Shown: piece after piece, positions 25,853 to 34,270 of the stretch
Position numbering within the stretch: the first letter of the stretch is position 1
How the letters are laid out: every line of letters starts with the position of its first letter
Origin: GWE2-51-13 sp942492825
GTDB lineage: Bacteria; Bacillota_I; Bacilli_A; Erysipelotrichales; Erysipelotrichaceae
Length of the DNA: 64,000 nt
Direction of reading: 5' to 3'
Assembly (NCBI GenBank): GCA_942492825.1
Contig: OW818635.1
Span: forward strand, 682,001 to 746,000
Notes under the pieces: generated by a model
What the model saw: only the letters and a program-made list of their open reading frames with translations
Told to the model about the DNA's origin: nothing
Database searches by the model: none
Translations under genes and position numbers: made by a program

Positions 25853-25881
25853 CCTATTTTCTCCGTGATGACATTGTGTTT

Positions 25882-25890
25882 ATTATAGCA
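25882..25890 (-). promoter_or_regulatory. Extended -10 promoter of the binding-protein/GGDEF-EAL operon
   Basis: TGCTATAAT on the minus strand, a perfect extended -10, lies 29 nt before the ATG. The -35 is weak. Confidence 0.6.
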
Positions 25891-26021
25891 TACAACCATC
25901 TTTCATCCTATGCGTGTTCGGGGATTTCATTTTACCCTTGTCAACAGACGGACTGTATTCAAAATGAAATCAATCAAAGCTTGACTAATTTTTTCTTTCA
26001 AGGAACTCGTCCATACATATG

Positions 26022-26050
26022 AAAAGGGGCAACGCTTACGCGTTACCCCC
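26022..26050 (-). terminator. Terminator of the purine permease gene
   Basis: GGGGTAACGC/GCGTTGCCCC with a GTAA loop is followed by TTTTC on the minus strand. Confidence 0.8.
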
Positions 26051-26097
26051 TAAAGTTACGATTCGAATACGACTCGTTGACCGATGGATCCGTGAAA

Positions 26098-27477
26098 CTA
26101 AATCGCCATCAAGACGAAATTCAAGATAAACAACAAGGAAGCAACAGCCATAATCGGATGAATGTCTTTGGCTTTGCCTTGGACAAGTTTGATTACACAA
26201 TACGCGATAAACGCGAACGCGATCCCCGTGGAAATGTTGTAGAAGAACGCCATGAAAGCAGCGGCGAAGAACGCCGGGACGGCTTCGGCCAAATCGGACC
26301 AGTTGATGTCCGCAAAGGAACCAGCCATCAAGACCCCGACAACGACCAAGATCGGTCCGGTCGCTGCGGCAGGAACCAAGCCTACAAACGGCGCAGCAAC
26401 GATGGAGACTAAGAATAAGATGGCGACGGTGACAGCGGTCAAACCGGTGCGTCCGCCTTCTTCGATACCGGCAGCCGATTCGACATAAGTCGTCGTGTTT
26501 GACGTACCGAACAATGCGCCGACGGACGTTGCAATCGCATCCGCGAACAACGCTTTATCCATACGGCTGGAGAAGCCTTTACCATTTTCAAGCGCAAATT
26601 CGTCTTCTTCGGAGAAGATTCCCGAACGACGGCCGGTGCCGATGAAGGTACCGATCGTGTCGAAGGTATCCGACAAGCTGAAGGCGAATATGGTGGTCAT
26701 GACGACCGGTAAGCGGGAAGCATCGGCGAAAAGCGAAGGTAAACCTTCGGTGACGGCTTTACCGAACAATGCGCCCAATGCGACAAACGCATTGCTTACC
26801 GCATTCATGTCGACGGTGGTCGCCGACAAATTGACAACACCCATCGGGATACCGATTAATGTAGTGACGACGATGGAAATCAACATCGCGCCTTTGACTT
26901 TGCGGATCATCAGAACGATCGCAAGGACCAAACCGATCAGAAACAAAACCTGCGAAGGTGATTTAAACGCCAACAATTCGGTATATCCCGTGCCGAATTC
27001 GTTGAACGGAGACAATAGAAGCATTTTCGCATCGTTGAATCCGATAAACGCGATGAATAAACCGATACCGCCGCCGATCGCGTGTTGCAGGGATACCGGA
27101 ATCGACTTCACGATATGCTTGCGGATACGCGTTACGGTGATGAAGATATTGATCAAACCGCAAACGAAGACCATGGCTAACGCTTCATACGGACTGAATC
27201 CTAAACCGAATACGACAACGAACGTGAAGAATGCGTTGAGACCCATCCCCGGGGCAAGCGCATACGGGACGTTGGCGAACAATCCCATAACCAAGGTTCC
27301 GATCGCGGATGCGAAGATCGTCGCGAGGAAGACCGCCCCGCGATCCAAGCCCGTGTTGGCTAAGATGTTGGGATTAACGATAAGAATGTAAGCCATGGTG
27401 AAGAACGTCGTGAAACCGGCGACGACTTCCGTGCGGAAATTGGTTCCGTACTTTTTAAACTGAAAAAATTTCTCCAT
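26098..27477 (-). CDS. pbuG: Guanine/hypoxanthine permease (NCS2, AzgA/PbuG branch)
   Basis: A 459-residue purine-base permease of the COG2252 branch. Typical segments are RTEVVAGFTTFFTMAYILIVNPNIL at the N-terminus, APGMGLNAFFTF, ALQHAIGGGIGLF-like SLQHAIGGGIGLFIAFIGF, FDTIGTFIGTG and the substrate-site GTSNTTTYVESAAGI. The ATG is preceded by AAAAGGAG. A guanine-class purine riboswitch with terminator lies directly upstream, which supports guanine or hypoxanthine as substrate. It would work with the guanine-deaminase-like enzyme at 15.5 kb. Confidence 0.93.
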   Translation of the reverse strand: MEKFFQFKKYGTNFRTEVVAGFTTFFTMAYILIVNPNILANTGLDRGAVFLATIFASAIGTLVMGLFANVPYALAPGMGLNAFFTFVVVFGLGFSPYEALAMVFVCGLINIFITVTRIRKHIVKSIPVSLQHAIGGGIGLFIAFIGFNDAKMLLLSPFNEFGTGYTELLAFKSPSQVLFLIGLVLAIVLMIRKVKGAMLISIVVTTLIGIPMGVVNLSATTVDMNAVSNAFVALGALFGKAVTEGLPSLFADASRLPVVMTTIFAFSLSDTFDTIGTFIGTGRRSGIFSEEDEFALENGKGFSSRMDKALFADAIATSVGALFGTSNTTTYVESAAGIEEGGRTGLTAVTVAILFLVSIVAAPFVGLVPAAATGPILVVVGVLMAGSFADINWSDLAEAVPAFFAAAFMAFFYNISTGIAFAFIAYCVIKLVQGKAKDIHPIMAVASLLFILNFVLMAI

Positions 27478-27516
27478 GTTTCTTTCTCCTTTTTCTGGTT
27501 ATTTAACAGTAACAAA

Positions 27517-27543
27517 CAAAAAAAGCCGGGAAGAAACCGACTT
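27517..27543 (-). terminator. Riboswitch expression-platform terminator
   Basis: AAGTCGG/CCGGCTT with a 7-nt loop is followed by TTTTTTTG on the minus strand, between the purine aptamer and pbuG. Confidence 0.8.
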
Positions 27544-27590
27544 GCATGTGGTCAACGACAAAAAGTGCGCGACCCGTACGAAGTGTTTTC

Positions 27591-27670
27591 TTAACCACAG
27601 TAGTCGGATCATTTACGGTGATCCGGTAGAAACTGTCCGCCCATATTACGGACATTATAATGCCGGTTAA
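27591..27670 (-). ncRNA. Purine riboswitch aptamer, guanine class
   Basis: The minus strand carries the conserved three-way junction: TATAATGTCCG, TATGGG, AGTTTCTACC, CCGTAAA and GACTAC, with P2 and P3 hairpins and a P1 helix closed by TTAACC/GGTTAA. The specificity base in GACTAC is C, not U, which pairs with guanine or hypoxanthine rather than adenine. With the downstream terminator it is an OFF switch for pbuG. Confidence 0.95.
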
Positions 27671-27693
27671 TGTTAAATACTTTCAAAGTATAA

Positions 27694-27725
27694 ACAAAAA
27701 GGAACGCTCCGTCAAGGTGCGTTCC
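27694..27725 (-). terminator. Terminator of the secA-MFS-small protein operon
   Basis: GGAACGC/GCGTTCC with an 11-nt loop is followed by TTTTTG on the minus strand, just upstream of the purine riboswitch. Confidence 0.75.
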
Positions 27726-27771
27726 CATATTTTCACATGATTCGTATCCGACAATTCCCGTCGAGAATGCT

Positions 27772-27972
27772 CTACTGGTCCATTCTCGATGCGAAGATGT
27801 ACATCACCAAGCCGATGCAAAGCGGAAAAAGACCGGCGATCAAAGCCCATCCCATCGGATGCGCGTTGTTTTTACGTTTCGCGTCATTGTAGACATAGAA
27901 ACCGATCAAGGCCGGGGCGATCAATAGAAACACGACGCCGACTAAGATCCAGACTACCATCATATCGTTCAT
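27772..27972 (-). CDS. Small two-helix membrane protein, unknown function
   Basis: A 66-residue protein with helix 1 at about residues 6-27 (VVWILVGVVFLLIAPALIGFY), a basic loop (YNDAKRKNNAHPM) and helix 2 at about 42-60 (WALIAGLFPLCIGLVMYIF). The hairpin topology with a YxDAKRR-like loop is seen in many small hypothetical membrane proteins of Bacillota. GGAGG lies before the ATG. It is the last gene of the secA-MFS unit, 21 nt downstream of the MFS gene. No function can be assigned. Confidence 0.75.
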   Translation of the reverse strand: MNDMMVVWILVGVVFLLIAPALIGFYVYNDAKRKNNAHPMGWALIAGLFPLCIGLVMYIFASRMDQ

Positions 27973-27993
27973 AAGGAATCCTCCATGGATATT

Positions 27994-29250
27994 CTACACC
28001 TTCTCGGTGGCAAGTTCACTCTTATCATAAAGCAAATGGAACTCTTTTTGATCAAAATGCTTCATGACCGATGTTAGGACTAACACGATCAAACCAATCA
28101 ATCCGACCAAGGTCCAGGACTGTGCGATCGGAAGTTTATCCGCCACCAGTCCGAAGACGACTTGTCCCCCGCCGGTGATCAAGGTCGAACCAAAGGAGAA
28201 AACGGCGCTGATGCGACCGCGATGGGATGCCGGGATGCGGACTGTGAAATACGCGGAACGAGCTAGCGTATTGACGACTTCTCCCCAAGTAAACAAGGTC
28301 ATCCCTACGAAGAACATCGGAATGATCCAAGGGAAGAGTCCATAGAACGACATGCCCCCGCAAAAGAGGACGATCGCGATCCAAATCTTGTCGATATCGG
28401 TGACTTTATGGAGCCATTGCGTCAACAAAGGCGTGAAGATGATGACGATCAATCCATTATAACTGGACAGCATCCCGAAGATCTTCGCTCCGGCATCCGA
28501 GAACTGGCTATTAAGTTGAAGAGGTAACAAAATATTGGTCTGCATGTAAAGCAAACCTCCGAAAGAAGAAACCAATAGATATAGAATCAATGATTTCTTC
28601 GAAAGAATCAAAGATAGACCCGATGCGCTTTGTTTCTCGGCTTGTTCGTAGACGCCTAAGGTTTCTTCGACGTATCCGACCTTTTCATCTTTGATGTATT
28701 TATGGATGAAAATCGTGCCGATCAATGTCGTGGCACCGTCTAAAATAAATGCCAGCCACAAGAAGTCTTTAAACAGGAAACCGCCGATCGAAGGGCCTAA
28801 AATAAAACCCAGATTAAATCCCAAGTACGTCAGCGAAAACGCGCGTTGACGTTGATCCGGAGTGGATTTGTCCGCAATCAGCGCTTCGTAGGCCGGTCCT
28901 TGCATATTGAAGAAGAAACTGGCCAAGAAGAACATAAACAACGAGAAGTAAGTCAGCGGCAGGATGCCGCAAATAAAGTAGATCAGAACGCCGATGTAAC
29001 TGGTCCAAATAATCAGTTTCTTGCGTCCGATCTTGTCCGCCAAGTGACCGCCGATGACGACGGCCGGCAGACTTAGACCATATCCGATGACGAAGATGAT
29101 CGAAATCGTACCCAGTCCGAGTCCGAACTTATTGGCTAAGATGTAGGACATCAAAGGCCAGATGAATGTCCCTAATGCCGAGATGACACGGCCGATAAAA
29201 AGAACATACATTTCCTTTTGAAGACCGCGGTATTGATCAATGAATTTCAT
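27994..29250 (-). CDS. MFS transporter (drug:H+ antiporter type)
   Basis: A 418-residue, 12-helix major facilitator. The loop 2-3 signature is GGHLADKIGRKK and the motif C-like GFNLGFILGPSIGGFLF lies in helix 5, which places it in the DHA1 exporter group (YdhC/MdtG-like). A central cytoplasmic loop (KDEKVGYVEETLGVYEQAEKQ) joins the halves. The gene starts 22 nt after secA and is probably co-transcribed. The substrate is unknown. Confidence 0.88.
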   Translation of the reverse strand: MKFIDQYRGLQKEMYVLFIGRVISALGTFIWPLMSYILANKFGLGLGTISIIFVIGYGLSLPAVVIGGHLADKIGRKKLIIWTSYIGVLIYFICGILPLTYFSLFMFFLASFFFNMQGPAYEALIADKSTPDQRQRAFSLTYLGFNLGFILGPSIGGFLFKDFLWLAFILDGATTLIGTIFIHKYIKDEKVGYVEETLGVYEQAEKQSASGLSLILSKKSLILYLLVSSFGGLLYMQTNILLPLQLNSQFSDAGAKIFGMLSSYNGLIVIIFTPLLTQWLHKVTDIDKIWIAIVLFCGGMSFYGLFPWIIPMFFVGMTLFTWGEVVNTLARSAYFTVRIPASHRGRISAVFSFGSTLITGGGQVVFGLVADKLPIAQSWTLVGLIGLIVLVLTSVMKHFDQKEFHLLYDKSELATEKV

Positions 29251-29272
29251 AATCCCCCTTTAAATCTTTCGA

Positions 29273-31600
29273 TTACATTTGCGATGTTTCGTTTTGGACG
29301 ACTCGCAATAAGTATGCGGTCCAGTCCAAAGCGATTTGGTCCATCAGTTGGCGGAATCGGCGCATCCCTTCTTCCGCGTAAGCTTGTTCAGGTTTGACGT
29401 TGGCATAAGATCGTAAGTAAATTCCTTGTTTCAAAGCTTCCATCTCACGGACATGGTCCATCCATTGGCGATCGATGATCCGCAACAAGGTGATGCGCAT
29501 CGTATGCATCTGGATTGAAGGCATTTGCGTGACCGGATGTAGGATCTGAAGAAACAGTTCATGTAAGAGCGTTTTACGGTTGGTAGATTGCGCAAGAGCG
29601 TTTCGCGATGGTTCATCAAGTATCACACCGATCTCACGAAGTTGTGCGATCCAGGGTTGATTCTCATCCGTAGGCAAGTTACGCGGCGCTCCTTCAAACA
29701 ACATATCACCGATGCGACGCGTCAAGGTCGTCAGTGTCGTCGTTATTTCTTCTTGGTCAACCAATTCGTTGCGCCATGTGTAGATGCTTTCGCGTTGACG
29801 GCGCATGACTTCGTCATAGTCCAAGGTTCGTTTGCGTGAGTCGAAGTGACTGGAAACCGCAAAATCTTGGATCTTGTCGATCCATTGGTTGAGTTTGGCG
29901 TCGATCGCTTTTCCGTTAATGTACGGTTTAAGTTTCTCCTGCATGTATTCGCTGGCGTATTTCTTGATTAGGTCATCGTCCAGACTATCGAAGAACTGCG
30001 CGACGCCCGGGTCACCTTGGCGTCCCGATCGTCCGCGAAGTTGATTGTCGATGCGTTTGGATTCATGTCGAGCGGTTCCGATAACGGCCAACCCGCCAAG
30101 TTCCGCCACGCCAGAGTCGAGTTTGATGTCGGTACCGCGACCGGCCATGTTGGTAGCGACGGTGATCGCACCTTTACGTCCGGCTTGGGCTATGATCTGT
30201 GCTTCCAAAGCATGGTTCTTCGCATTCAACACTTCATGTTTCAGTTTCTTTTTGGCTAACAGTTCGGAAAGGATCTCGGATACTTCCACCGACAGGGTCC
30301 CGACCAATACCGGTTGGCCTTTTTCATGGAGTTCGATCACGCGTTCGACGATCGCTGCGTATTTTTCGTGTGCTTTGTTGAAGATTCGGTCTGGCAATTC
30401 CCTACGCACGACCGGGCGGTGGGTGGGGATGGCTACGACGCGCATATTATAGACCGTCATAAATTCTTCTTCTTCGGTTTTGGCCGTTCCGGTCATCCCG
30501 CACAGATGCGTATACAAGCGGAAATAGTTCTGGTAAGTGATCGTCGCCAAGGTAAGCGTCTCACCTTGGATGACGATGTTTTCTTTCGCTTGGATGGCTT
30601 GGTGCAAGCCATCGGAATATTGACGACCCGCCATGACACGGCCGGTGAACTCGTCGATCAGATGGATGTCACCGTCCGCGACCATGTATTCGACATCGCG
30701 TTTCATCAGATAGTTGGCTTTGAGGGCTTGTTTGACCGCATGGACGATTGCAACCCCTTCCGATCCGAATAAATTCGGCATCTGAAAGGCAATCTCTGCC
30801 CGCTTGATTCCCTTTTCGGTCAGATAAACCGAACCATGTTGGAGATCGACGATATAATCATTGGTCGAGAGTCGTTTCGCAAAACTATCCGCCATTCGAT
30901 AGATCGGATTCTCGGCTTGTTGGGAACCGGAAATGATCAAGGGCGTGCGCGCTTCGTCAACCAAAATGGAATCAACTTCGTCGATCAAGGCATATGCCAA
31001 AGGACGTAACACACGTTGGGACGCGGAGACGACCATATTGTCGCGCAGGTAGTCGAAGCCTAATTCGGAATTGGCCGTATAGGTGATATCGCAGGCATAC
31101 GCCGCCCGTTTTTCGTTAGGGAACATACCGTTGATGTTCAGTCCGACCGTACATCCGAGGAAACGGAAGACTTCGCCCATCCATTGGGAGTCACGTTGGG
31201 CTAAGTATTCGTTGACGGTGACTACGTGAACACCTTTGCCTTCGAGTGAATGTAAGTAGACCGGTAAGATCGAGGTCAAGGTTTTCCCTTCCCCCGTTTT
31301 CATTTCGGCGATGTCACCTTGGTGGAGGACATAGGCGCCCATGATTTGCTCGGGAAAAGGACTTTCGTGCAAGACACGAACCGCCGCTTCGCATACGGTC
31401 GCGAACGCTTCCGGTAAGAGTTGCGTCAAGTTTTCCCCTTGGGCGAGTCGGTTACGATAAAGTTGGGTTTGCGCTCGCAGTTCTTCATCGCTGTGAGTTC
31501 TTTCGATTGTACGGAATGTTTCGACTTGAGTGGCGATTTTACGTGCCTTCGAAACGATGCGATGATCGGGATCGATCATGGATTGAATGAAATGGTTCAT
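29273..31600 (-). CDS. secA: Preprotein translocase ATPase SecA (C-tail-less)
   Basis: A 775-residue SecA motor that drives export through SecYEG. Motifs: AEMKTGEGKTLTS (Walker A), DEVDSILVDEARTPLIISG (Walker B), MTGTAKTEEEEF, VATNMAGRGTDIKL and RIDNQLRGRSGRQGDPG (arginine fingers). The helical scaffold and wing end with WMDHVREMEALKQGIYLRSYA. The C-terminal linker and CxCxSG...CH zinc tail that bind SecB or membranes are absent, so the protein ends right after the scaffold, as in several Mollicutes and in SecA2-type proteins of 770-790 residues. The sequence resembles SecA1 more than SecA2. Whether a second secA exists cannot be seen here. AGGAG precedes the ATG. Confidence 0.95.
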   Translation of the reverse strand: MNHFIQSMIDPDHRIVSKARKIATQVETFRTIERTHSDEELRAQTQLYRNRLAQGENLTQLLPEAFATVCEAAVRVLHESPFPEQIMGAYVLHQGDIAEMKTGEGKTLTSILPVYLHSLEGKGVHVVTVNEYLAQRDSQWMGEVFRFLGCTVGLNINGMFPNEKRAAYACDITYTANSELGFDYLRDNMVVSASQRVLRPLAYALIDEVDSILVDEARTPLIISGSQQAENPIYRMADSFAKRLSTNDYIVDLQHGSVYLTEKGIKRAEIAFQMPNLFGSEGVAIVHAVKQALKANYLMKRDVEYMVADGDIHLIDEFTGRVMAGRQYSDGLHQAIQAKENIVIQGETLTLATITYQNYFRLYTHLCGMTGTAKTEEEEFMTVYNMRVVAIPTHRPVVRRELPDRIFNKAHEKYAAIVERVIELHEKGQPVLVGTLSVEVSEILSELLAKKKLKHEVLNAKNHALEAQIIAQAGRKGAITVATNMAGRGTDIKLDSGVAELGGLAVIGTARHESKRIDNQLRGRSGRQGDPGVAQFFDSLDDDLIKKYASEYMQEKLKPYINGKAIDAKLNQWIDKIQDFAVSSHFDSRKRTLDYDEVMRRQRESIYTWRNELVDQEEITTTLTTLTRRIGDMLFEGAPRNLPTDENQPWIAQLREIGVILDEPSRNALAQSTNRKTLLHELFLQILHPVTQMPSIQMHTMRITLLRIIDRQWMDHVREMEALKQGIYLRSYANVKPEQAYAEEGMRRFRQLMDQIALDWTAYLLRVVQNETSQM

Positions 31601-31636
31601 GGGTGCTCCTTTATTGGTTTTCGATGATTTCGAAAC

Positions 31637-31957
31637 CTACGGGGCACGCACCACCACGATATGACGGAAGAGTTTGCTAAAGAACTGAACTTGATGTAGA
31701 ACAGGCAGTTCCAAAGCAACTTCGATTGTAAAATCAAACGTTTCATAAAAGCGAACCAACGTTGGCATGCCAAAGGTAAACTGCTGGGGTTTGGCGATGT
31801 TATGATCGACACGTACATCGATGATTTCAGTTTCGGGATCGTTGAGAAAACTCTTATCGATGCGGATCGAAGGAAAAAACGGAATCGCGACGACGAAAAC
31901 ACCGATCAATATCGGGATCCAAATTCTGTAAGGTTTCATCGTCAATTTCAATTTCAT
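31637..31957 (-). CDS. Hypothetical single-pass membrane protein
   Basis: A 106-residue protein with a basic N-terminus, one helix (about residues 12-28, WIPILIGVFVVAIPFF) and an extracytoplasmic tail rich in beta-type residues. AAAGG lies 5 nt before the ATG. It sits between the VanZ-like gene (9 nt upstream) and secA (36 nt downstream). No family is recognised. Confidence 0.65.
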   Translation of the reverse strand: MKLKLTMKPYRIWIPILIGVFVVAIPFFPSIRIDKSFLNDPETEIIDVRVDHNIAKPQQFTFGMPTLVRFYETFDFTIEVALELPVLHQVQFFSKLFRHIVVVRAP

Positions 31958-31966
31958 AAGGACCTT

Positions 31967-32452
31967 TTATCGTATCTTATTTTTCTGTTGGATCTTTTTG
32001 CGGACAATTTCGAAAACCAAAACCAAGCCCGCGAAGTTCAGCAAGATGTCATCGACGTCCAATGCACCGCTCATGGTGAGGTACTGAAGAATCTCCACCA
32101 ACACCAAGGTGATCAGCCAGAATCGATAGAAATCAAGCCTACGTATCATTTTCGGATATATCAGCGGAAAAAACAAGGAAAATGGCATAAAAACAACGAA
32201 ATTACCCACAAGATTGACCCAAACCGTCTTGATTCCGACATATCCGATGGAAAGTTTATATAGGTAATTGTTGATGGTGGCGAACAAGGTCAAGTTGATA
32301 TTTCCTGCCATCGCTTCGTGAAGTCGATTCCACCCACCGTTGAAGATCCAATCGATGTTGAAGAAACGATTCGCAAAGAAAAGCAGATATGCCACAAATA
32401 TCGCATATCCGACCATCAGTACGATCCATAGATTACGCCAACGTCGGTTCAT
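31967..32452 (-). CDS. VanZ-like family membrane protein
   Basis: A 161-residue protein with about four to five helices. The VanZ hallmark segments are present: NLVGNFVVFMPFSLFFPLIYP, then a basic helix start and VEILQYLTMSGALDVDDILLNFAGL. VanZ lowers glycopeptide binding in enterococci, but most homologues are of unknown function, and no other van gene is near. An extended -10 lies at 32483-32491. Confidence 0.88.
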   Translation of the reverse strand: MNRRWRNLWIVLMVGYAIFVAYLLFFANRFFNIDWIFNGGWNRLHEAMAGNINLTLFATINNYLYKLSIGYVGIKTVWVNLVGNFVVFMPFSLFFPLIYPKMIRRLDFYRFWLITLVLVEILQYLTMSGALDVDDILLNFAGLVLVFEIVRKKIQQKNKIR

Positions 32453-32482
32453 GTCGCTTCTCGCTTTCCTGTTCGGAACGTT

Positions 32483-32491
32483 ATTATATCA
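32483..32491 (-). promoter_or_regulatory. Extended -10 promoter upstream of the VanZ-like gene
   Basis: TGATATAAT on the minus strand, about 30 nt before the VanZ start, would drive the VanZ-hypothetical-secA-MFS unit. Confidence 0.55.
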
Positions 32492-32533
32492 CGCTTCGAG
32501 TGAATCTGACGTTCAGCGATTTACTTTACACAA

Positions 32534-32848
32534 TCATTTCAGAATGCGTTTACCGGTGTTTAGATAGATCAAGCCGATCGTACCGAAGATGGCGAGTAAA
32601 GAAATCCCACCGATCGTGATTTCATCCGTCAACCTCGGGAAGATTAGAATCAATAGCGACATGATCGATAAGATCGATGCCAACATAAAGATAAAGTTTC
32701 CCATCAAGGGGCATAGTTTATCCAAATCGTACGTTTCTTTTTTTGCTTGACTCGCTGTGTTATATCCTGAAATCAACCAAGTAACGCGTTTGTATTTGAT
32801 AAGGTATCCCATAACAAATAGGAGGAGTGCTGGTACAACGAAGATCAT
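32534..32848 (-). CDS. DUF3784 membrane protein
   Basis: A 104-residue protein with three predicted helices (about 1-18, 50-72 and 78-96). The signature LISGYNTAS followed by KKETYDLDKLCPLMGN matches DUF3784, a small membrane family of Bacillota also found beside SdpI-type immunity proteins. Function unknown. The ATG overlaps the upstream DUF3795 stop by 4 nt. Confidence 0.8.
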   Translation of the reverse strand: MIFVVPALLLFVMGYLIKYKRVTWLISGYNTASQAKKETYDLDKLCPLMGNFIFMLASILSIMSLLILIFPRLTDEITIGGISLLAIFGTIGLIYLNTGKRILK

Positions 32849-33327
32849 AATGTTTTCCCTTTCATCTTAGTTTGTTTATTACTGTCATCATCCCAACAAT
32901 ACGTTTTCTTGTTCTTAAGGATTTCCAGATCGCACTTCAAACAAAGTCCGCTATGGCATGTGATTTCCCCGCCGCAGCGATCACATTTCCATTTGGCTTC
33001 CTCAAAAGCTAACAGAGTGTCCATCCCATCGTTTTGGATACGATGTAAGTTCTCGATCATACTGAGATGATATTTTTCACGATATCGTTTATCTAAGCGT
33101 TTCAATCGATCACAGGGAAAAACATCGCATTGATAGCAGAATCGGATCTTGCCTTCTCCGATCAAATCACAATGCTTCTTCATAAATGTGCAGTTTTTCC
33201 CTCGCTCGATGCATCCCGGGCAATAGGTCTTATGAAATCCCTGGGTATTGATATCGAGTTTACGCGCTTGGAAATTGATGCATACGCCGCAATTCATACC
33301 GCAAGGCGCGATGTTTTTCGCTTCCAT
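32845..33327 (-). CDS. DUF3795 cysteine-rich protein
   Basis: A 160-residue soluble protein with at least 15 cysteines. The start IAPCGMNCGVCINF is the DUF3795 hallmark. CPGCIERGKNC, CDLIG, CYQCDVFPCDRL, CDRCGGEI and CLKCDLE follow, so several metal or Fe-S sites are likely. Family members occur in anaerobes with unknown role. It is translationally coupled to the DUF3784 gene. Confidence 0.88.
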   Translation of the reverse strand: MEAKNIAPCGMNCGVCINFQARKLDINTQGFHKTYCPGCIERGKNCTFMKKHCDLIGEGKIRFCYQCDVFPCDRLKRLDKRYREKYHLSMIENLHRIQNDGMDTLLAFEEAKWKCDRCGGEITCHSGLCLKCDLEILKNKKTYCWDDDSNKQTKMKGKTL

Positions 33328-33401
33328 GATAGAACCTCGCTTTCGATGGTAAACTTTACTGATTTCAGTTTACTCGTTTCTTGATTCAGAATCAAATCAT
33401 G

Positions 33402-33427
33402 AAAAAACCCGATCTTACGACCGGGTC
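33402..33427 (-). terminator. Terminator of the kdp operon
   Basis: ACCCGGTC/GATCGGGT with a GTAA loop is followed by TTTTTTC on the minus strand, 130 nt after kdpE. It is almost identical to the terminator after the tRNA at 41664-41688. Confidence 0.8.
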
Positions 33428-33556
33428 TTCGTTTTAGTTTGACTTGATACTGTCGGTTCGTTAAGTAGGCATATTCGTAAAAGTCACAATCAAGAAAAGT
33501 AAATCGTTATAGAGTTACAAAATCCATTTTGCACATCTCATAGTAATCTCTTGGTT

Positions 33557-34270
33557 TCACTCCTCAACCATTCGATATCCGACACCAACCTCAGTACCGA
33601 TATAACGCGGTTCGGCCGGGTTGACTTCCAGTTTCCGCCGGATATTTGCCATGTTTACACGGAGTGCCTGAAGCTCGCTTGAAAATGTATCTTTTGTATA
33701 AGGCCCCCATACTTCCTTAATGATGAAATCGTGAGTCAAGACTTTTCCGACATGTTTAGATAGAAGCCAGATGATTTTATACTCGATTGGTGTGAGGTGC
33801 ATTTCCTTTCCGGATACGGACACAAGTCTCTTTTCGTAATCGATCTCGAGGTCACCGACGTAGAACTTGCTTTTATCATGCATATAAGATTCCATCAGCT
33901 TTCGGCTATGGCGCAACGCAGTACGGATACGTGCCAACAATTCTGCCGTTCCAAAGGGTTTCGTGATGTAATCATCGGCACCAAGGTCAAGTGCCTCAAC
34001 TTTTTCGCGTTCATTTCCTCGTGCTGAAACGACAATGATCGGTAGTCCGGACCATTGACGGATTATTTTCAAAACTTCAAGTCCATCCATATCCGGCAAA
34101 CCAAGATCAAGTAAAATTAGTTCAGGTACATGTGAGGCAGCCATTGACACCGCCTCTGTCCCGGTCGCAGCAATGATTACGCTAAATTCGTTCGATGATA
34201 ATACCGCGGACATGAAATTGCGGATACTCCCTTCGTCATCAACGATGAGTACAAGTGTCTTATTCTCCAT
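33557..34270 (-). CDS. kdpE: KdpE response regulator
   Basis: A 237-residue OmpR/PhoB-type response regulator. The receiver domain (1-120) has VDDEG, the phosphorylation aspartate in LILLDLGLPDMDG and the lysine in ITKPFG. The C-terminal winged helix (about 140-235) contains HLTPIEYKIIWLLSKHVGKVLTHDFIIKEVWG and ends RRKLEVNPAEPRYIGTEVGVGYRM. The ATG at 34270 overlaps the kdpD end by 11 nt. Phosphorylated by KdpD under potassium limitation, it activates kdpFABC. Confidence 0.94.
   Translation of the reverse strand: MENKTLVLIVDDEGSIRNFMSAVLSSNEFSVIIAATGTEAVSMAASHVPELILLDLGLPDMDGLEVLKIIRQWSGLPIIVVSARGNEREKVEALDLGADDYITKPFGTAELLARIRTALRHSRKLMESYMHDKSKFYVGDLEIDYEKRLVSVSGKEMHLTPIEYKIIWLLSKHVGKVLTHDFIIKEVWGPYTKDTFSSELQALRVNMANIRRKLEVNPAEPRYIGTEVGVGYRMVEE

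Noticed and set aside
26495..27391. Plus-strand ORF of 298 codons opposite pbuG
   Set aside because: It is antisense to the well-supported purine permease and shows the same low-complexity Lys/Asn/Pro/Ile shadow pattern.
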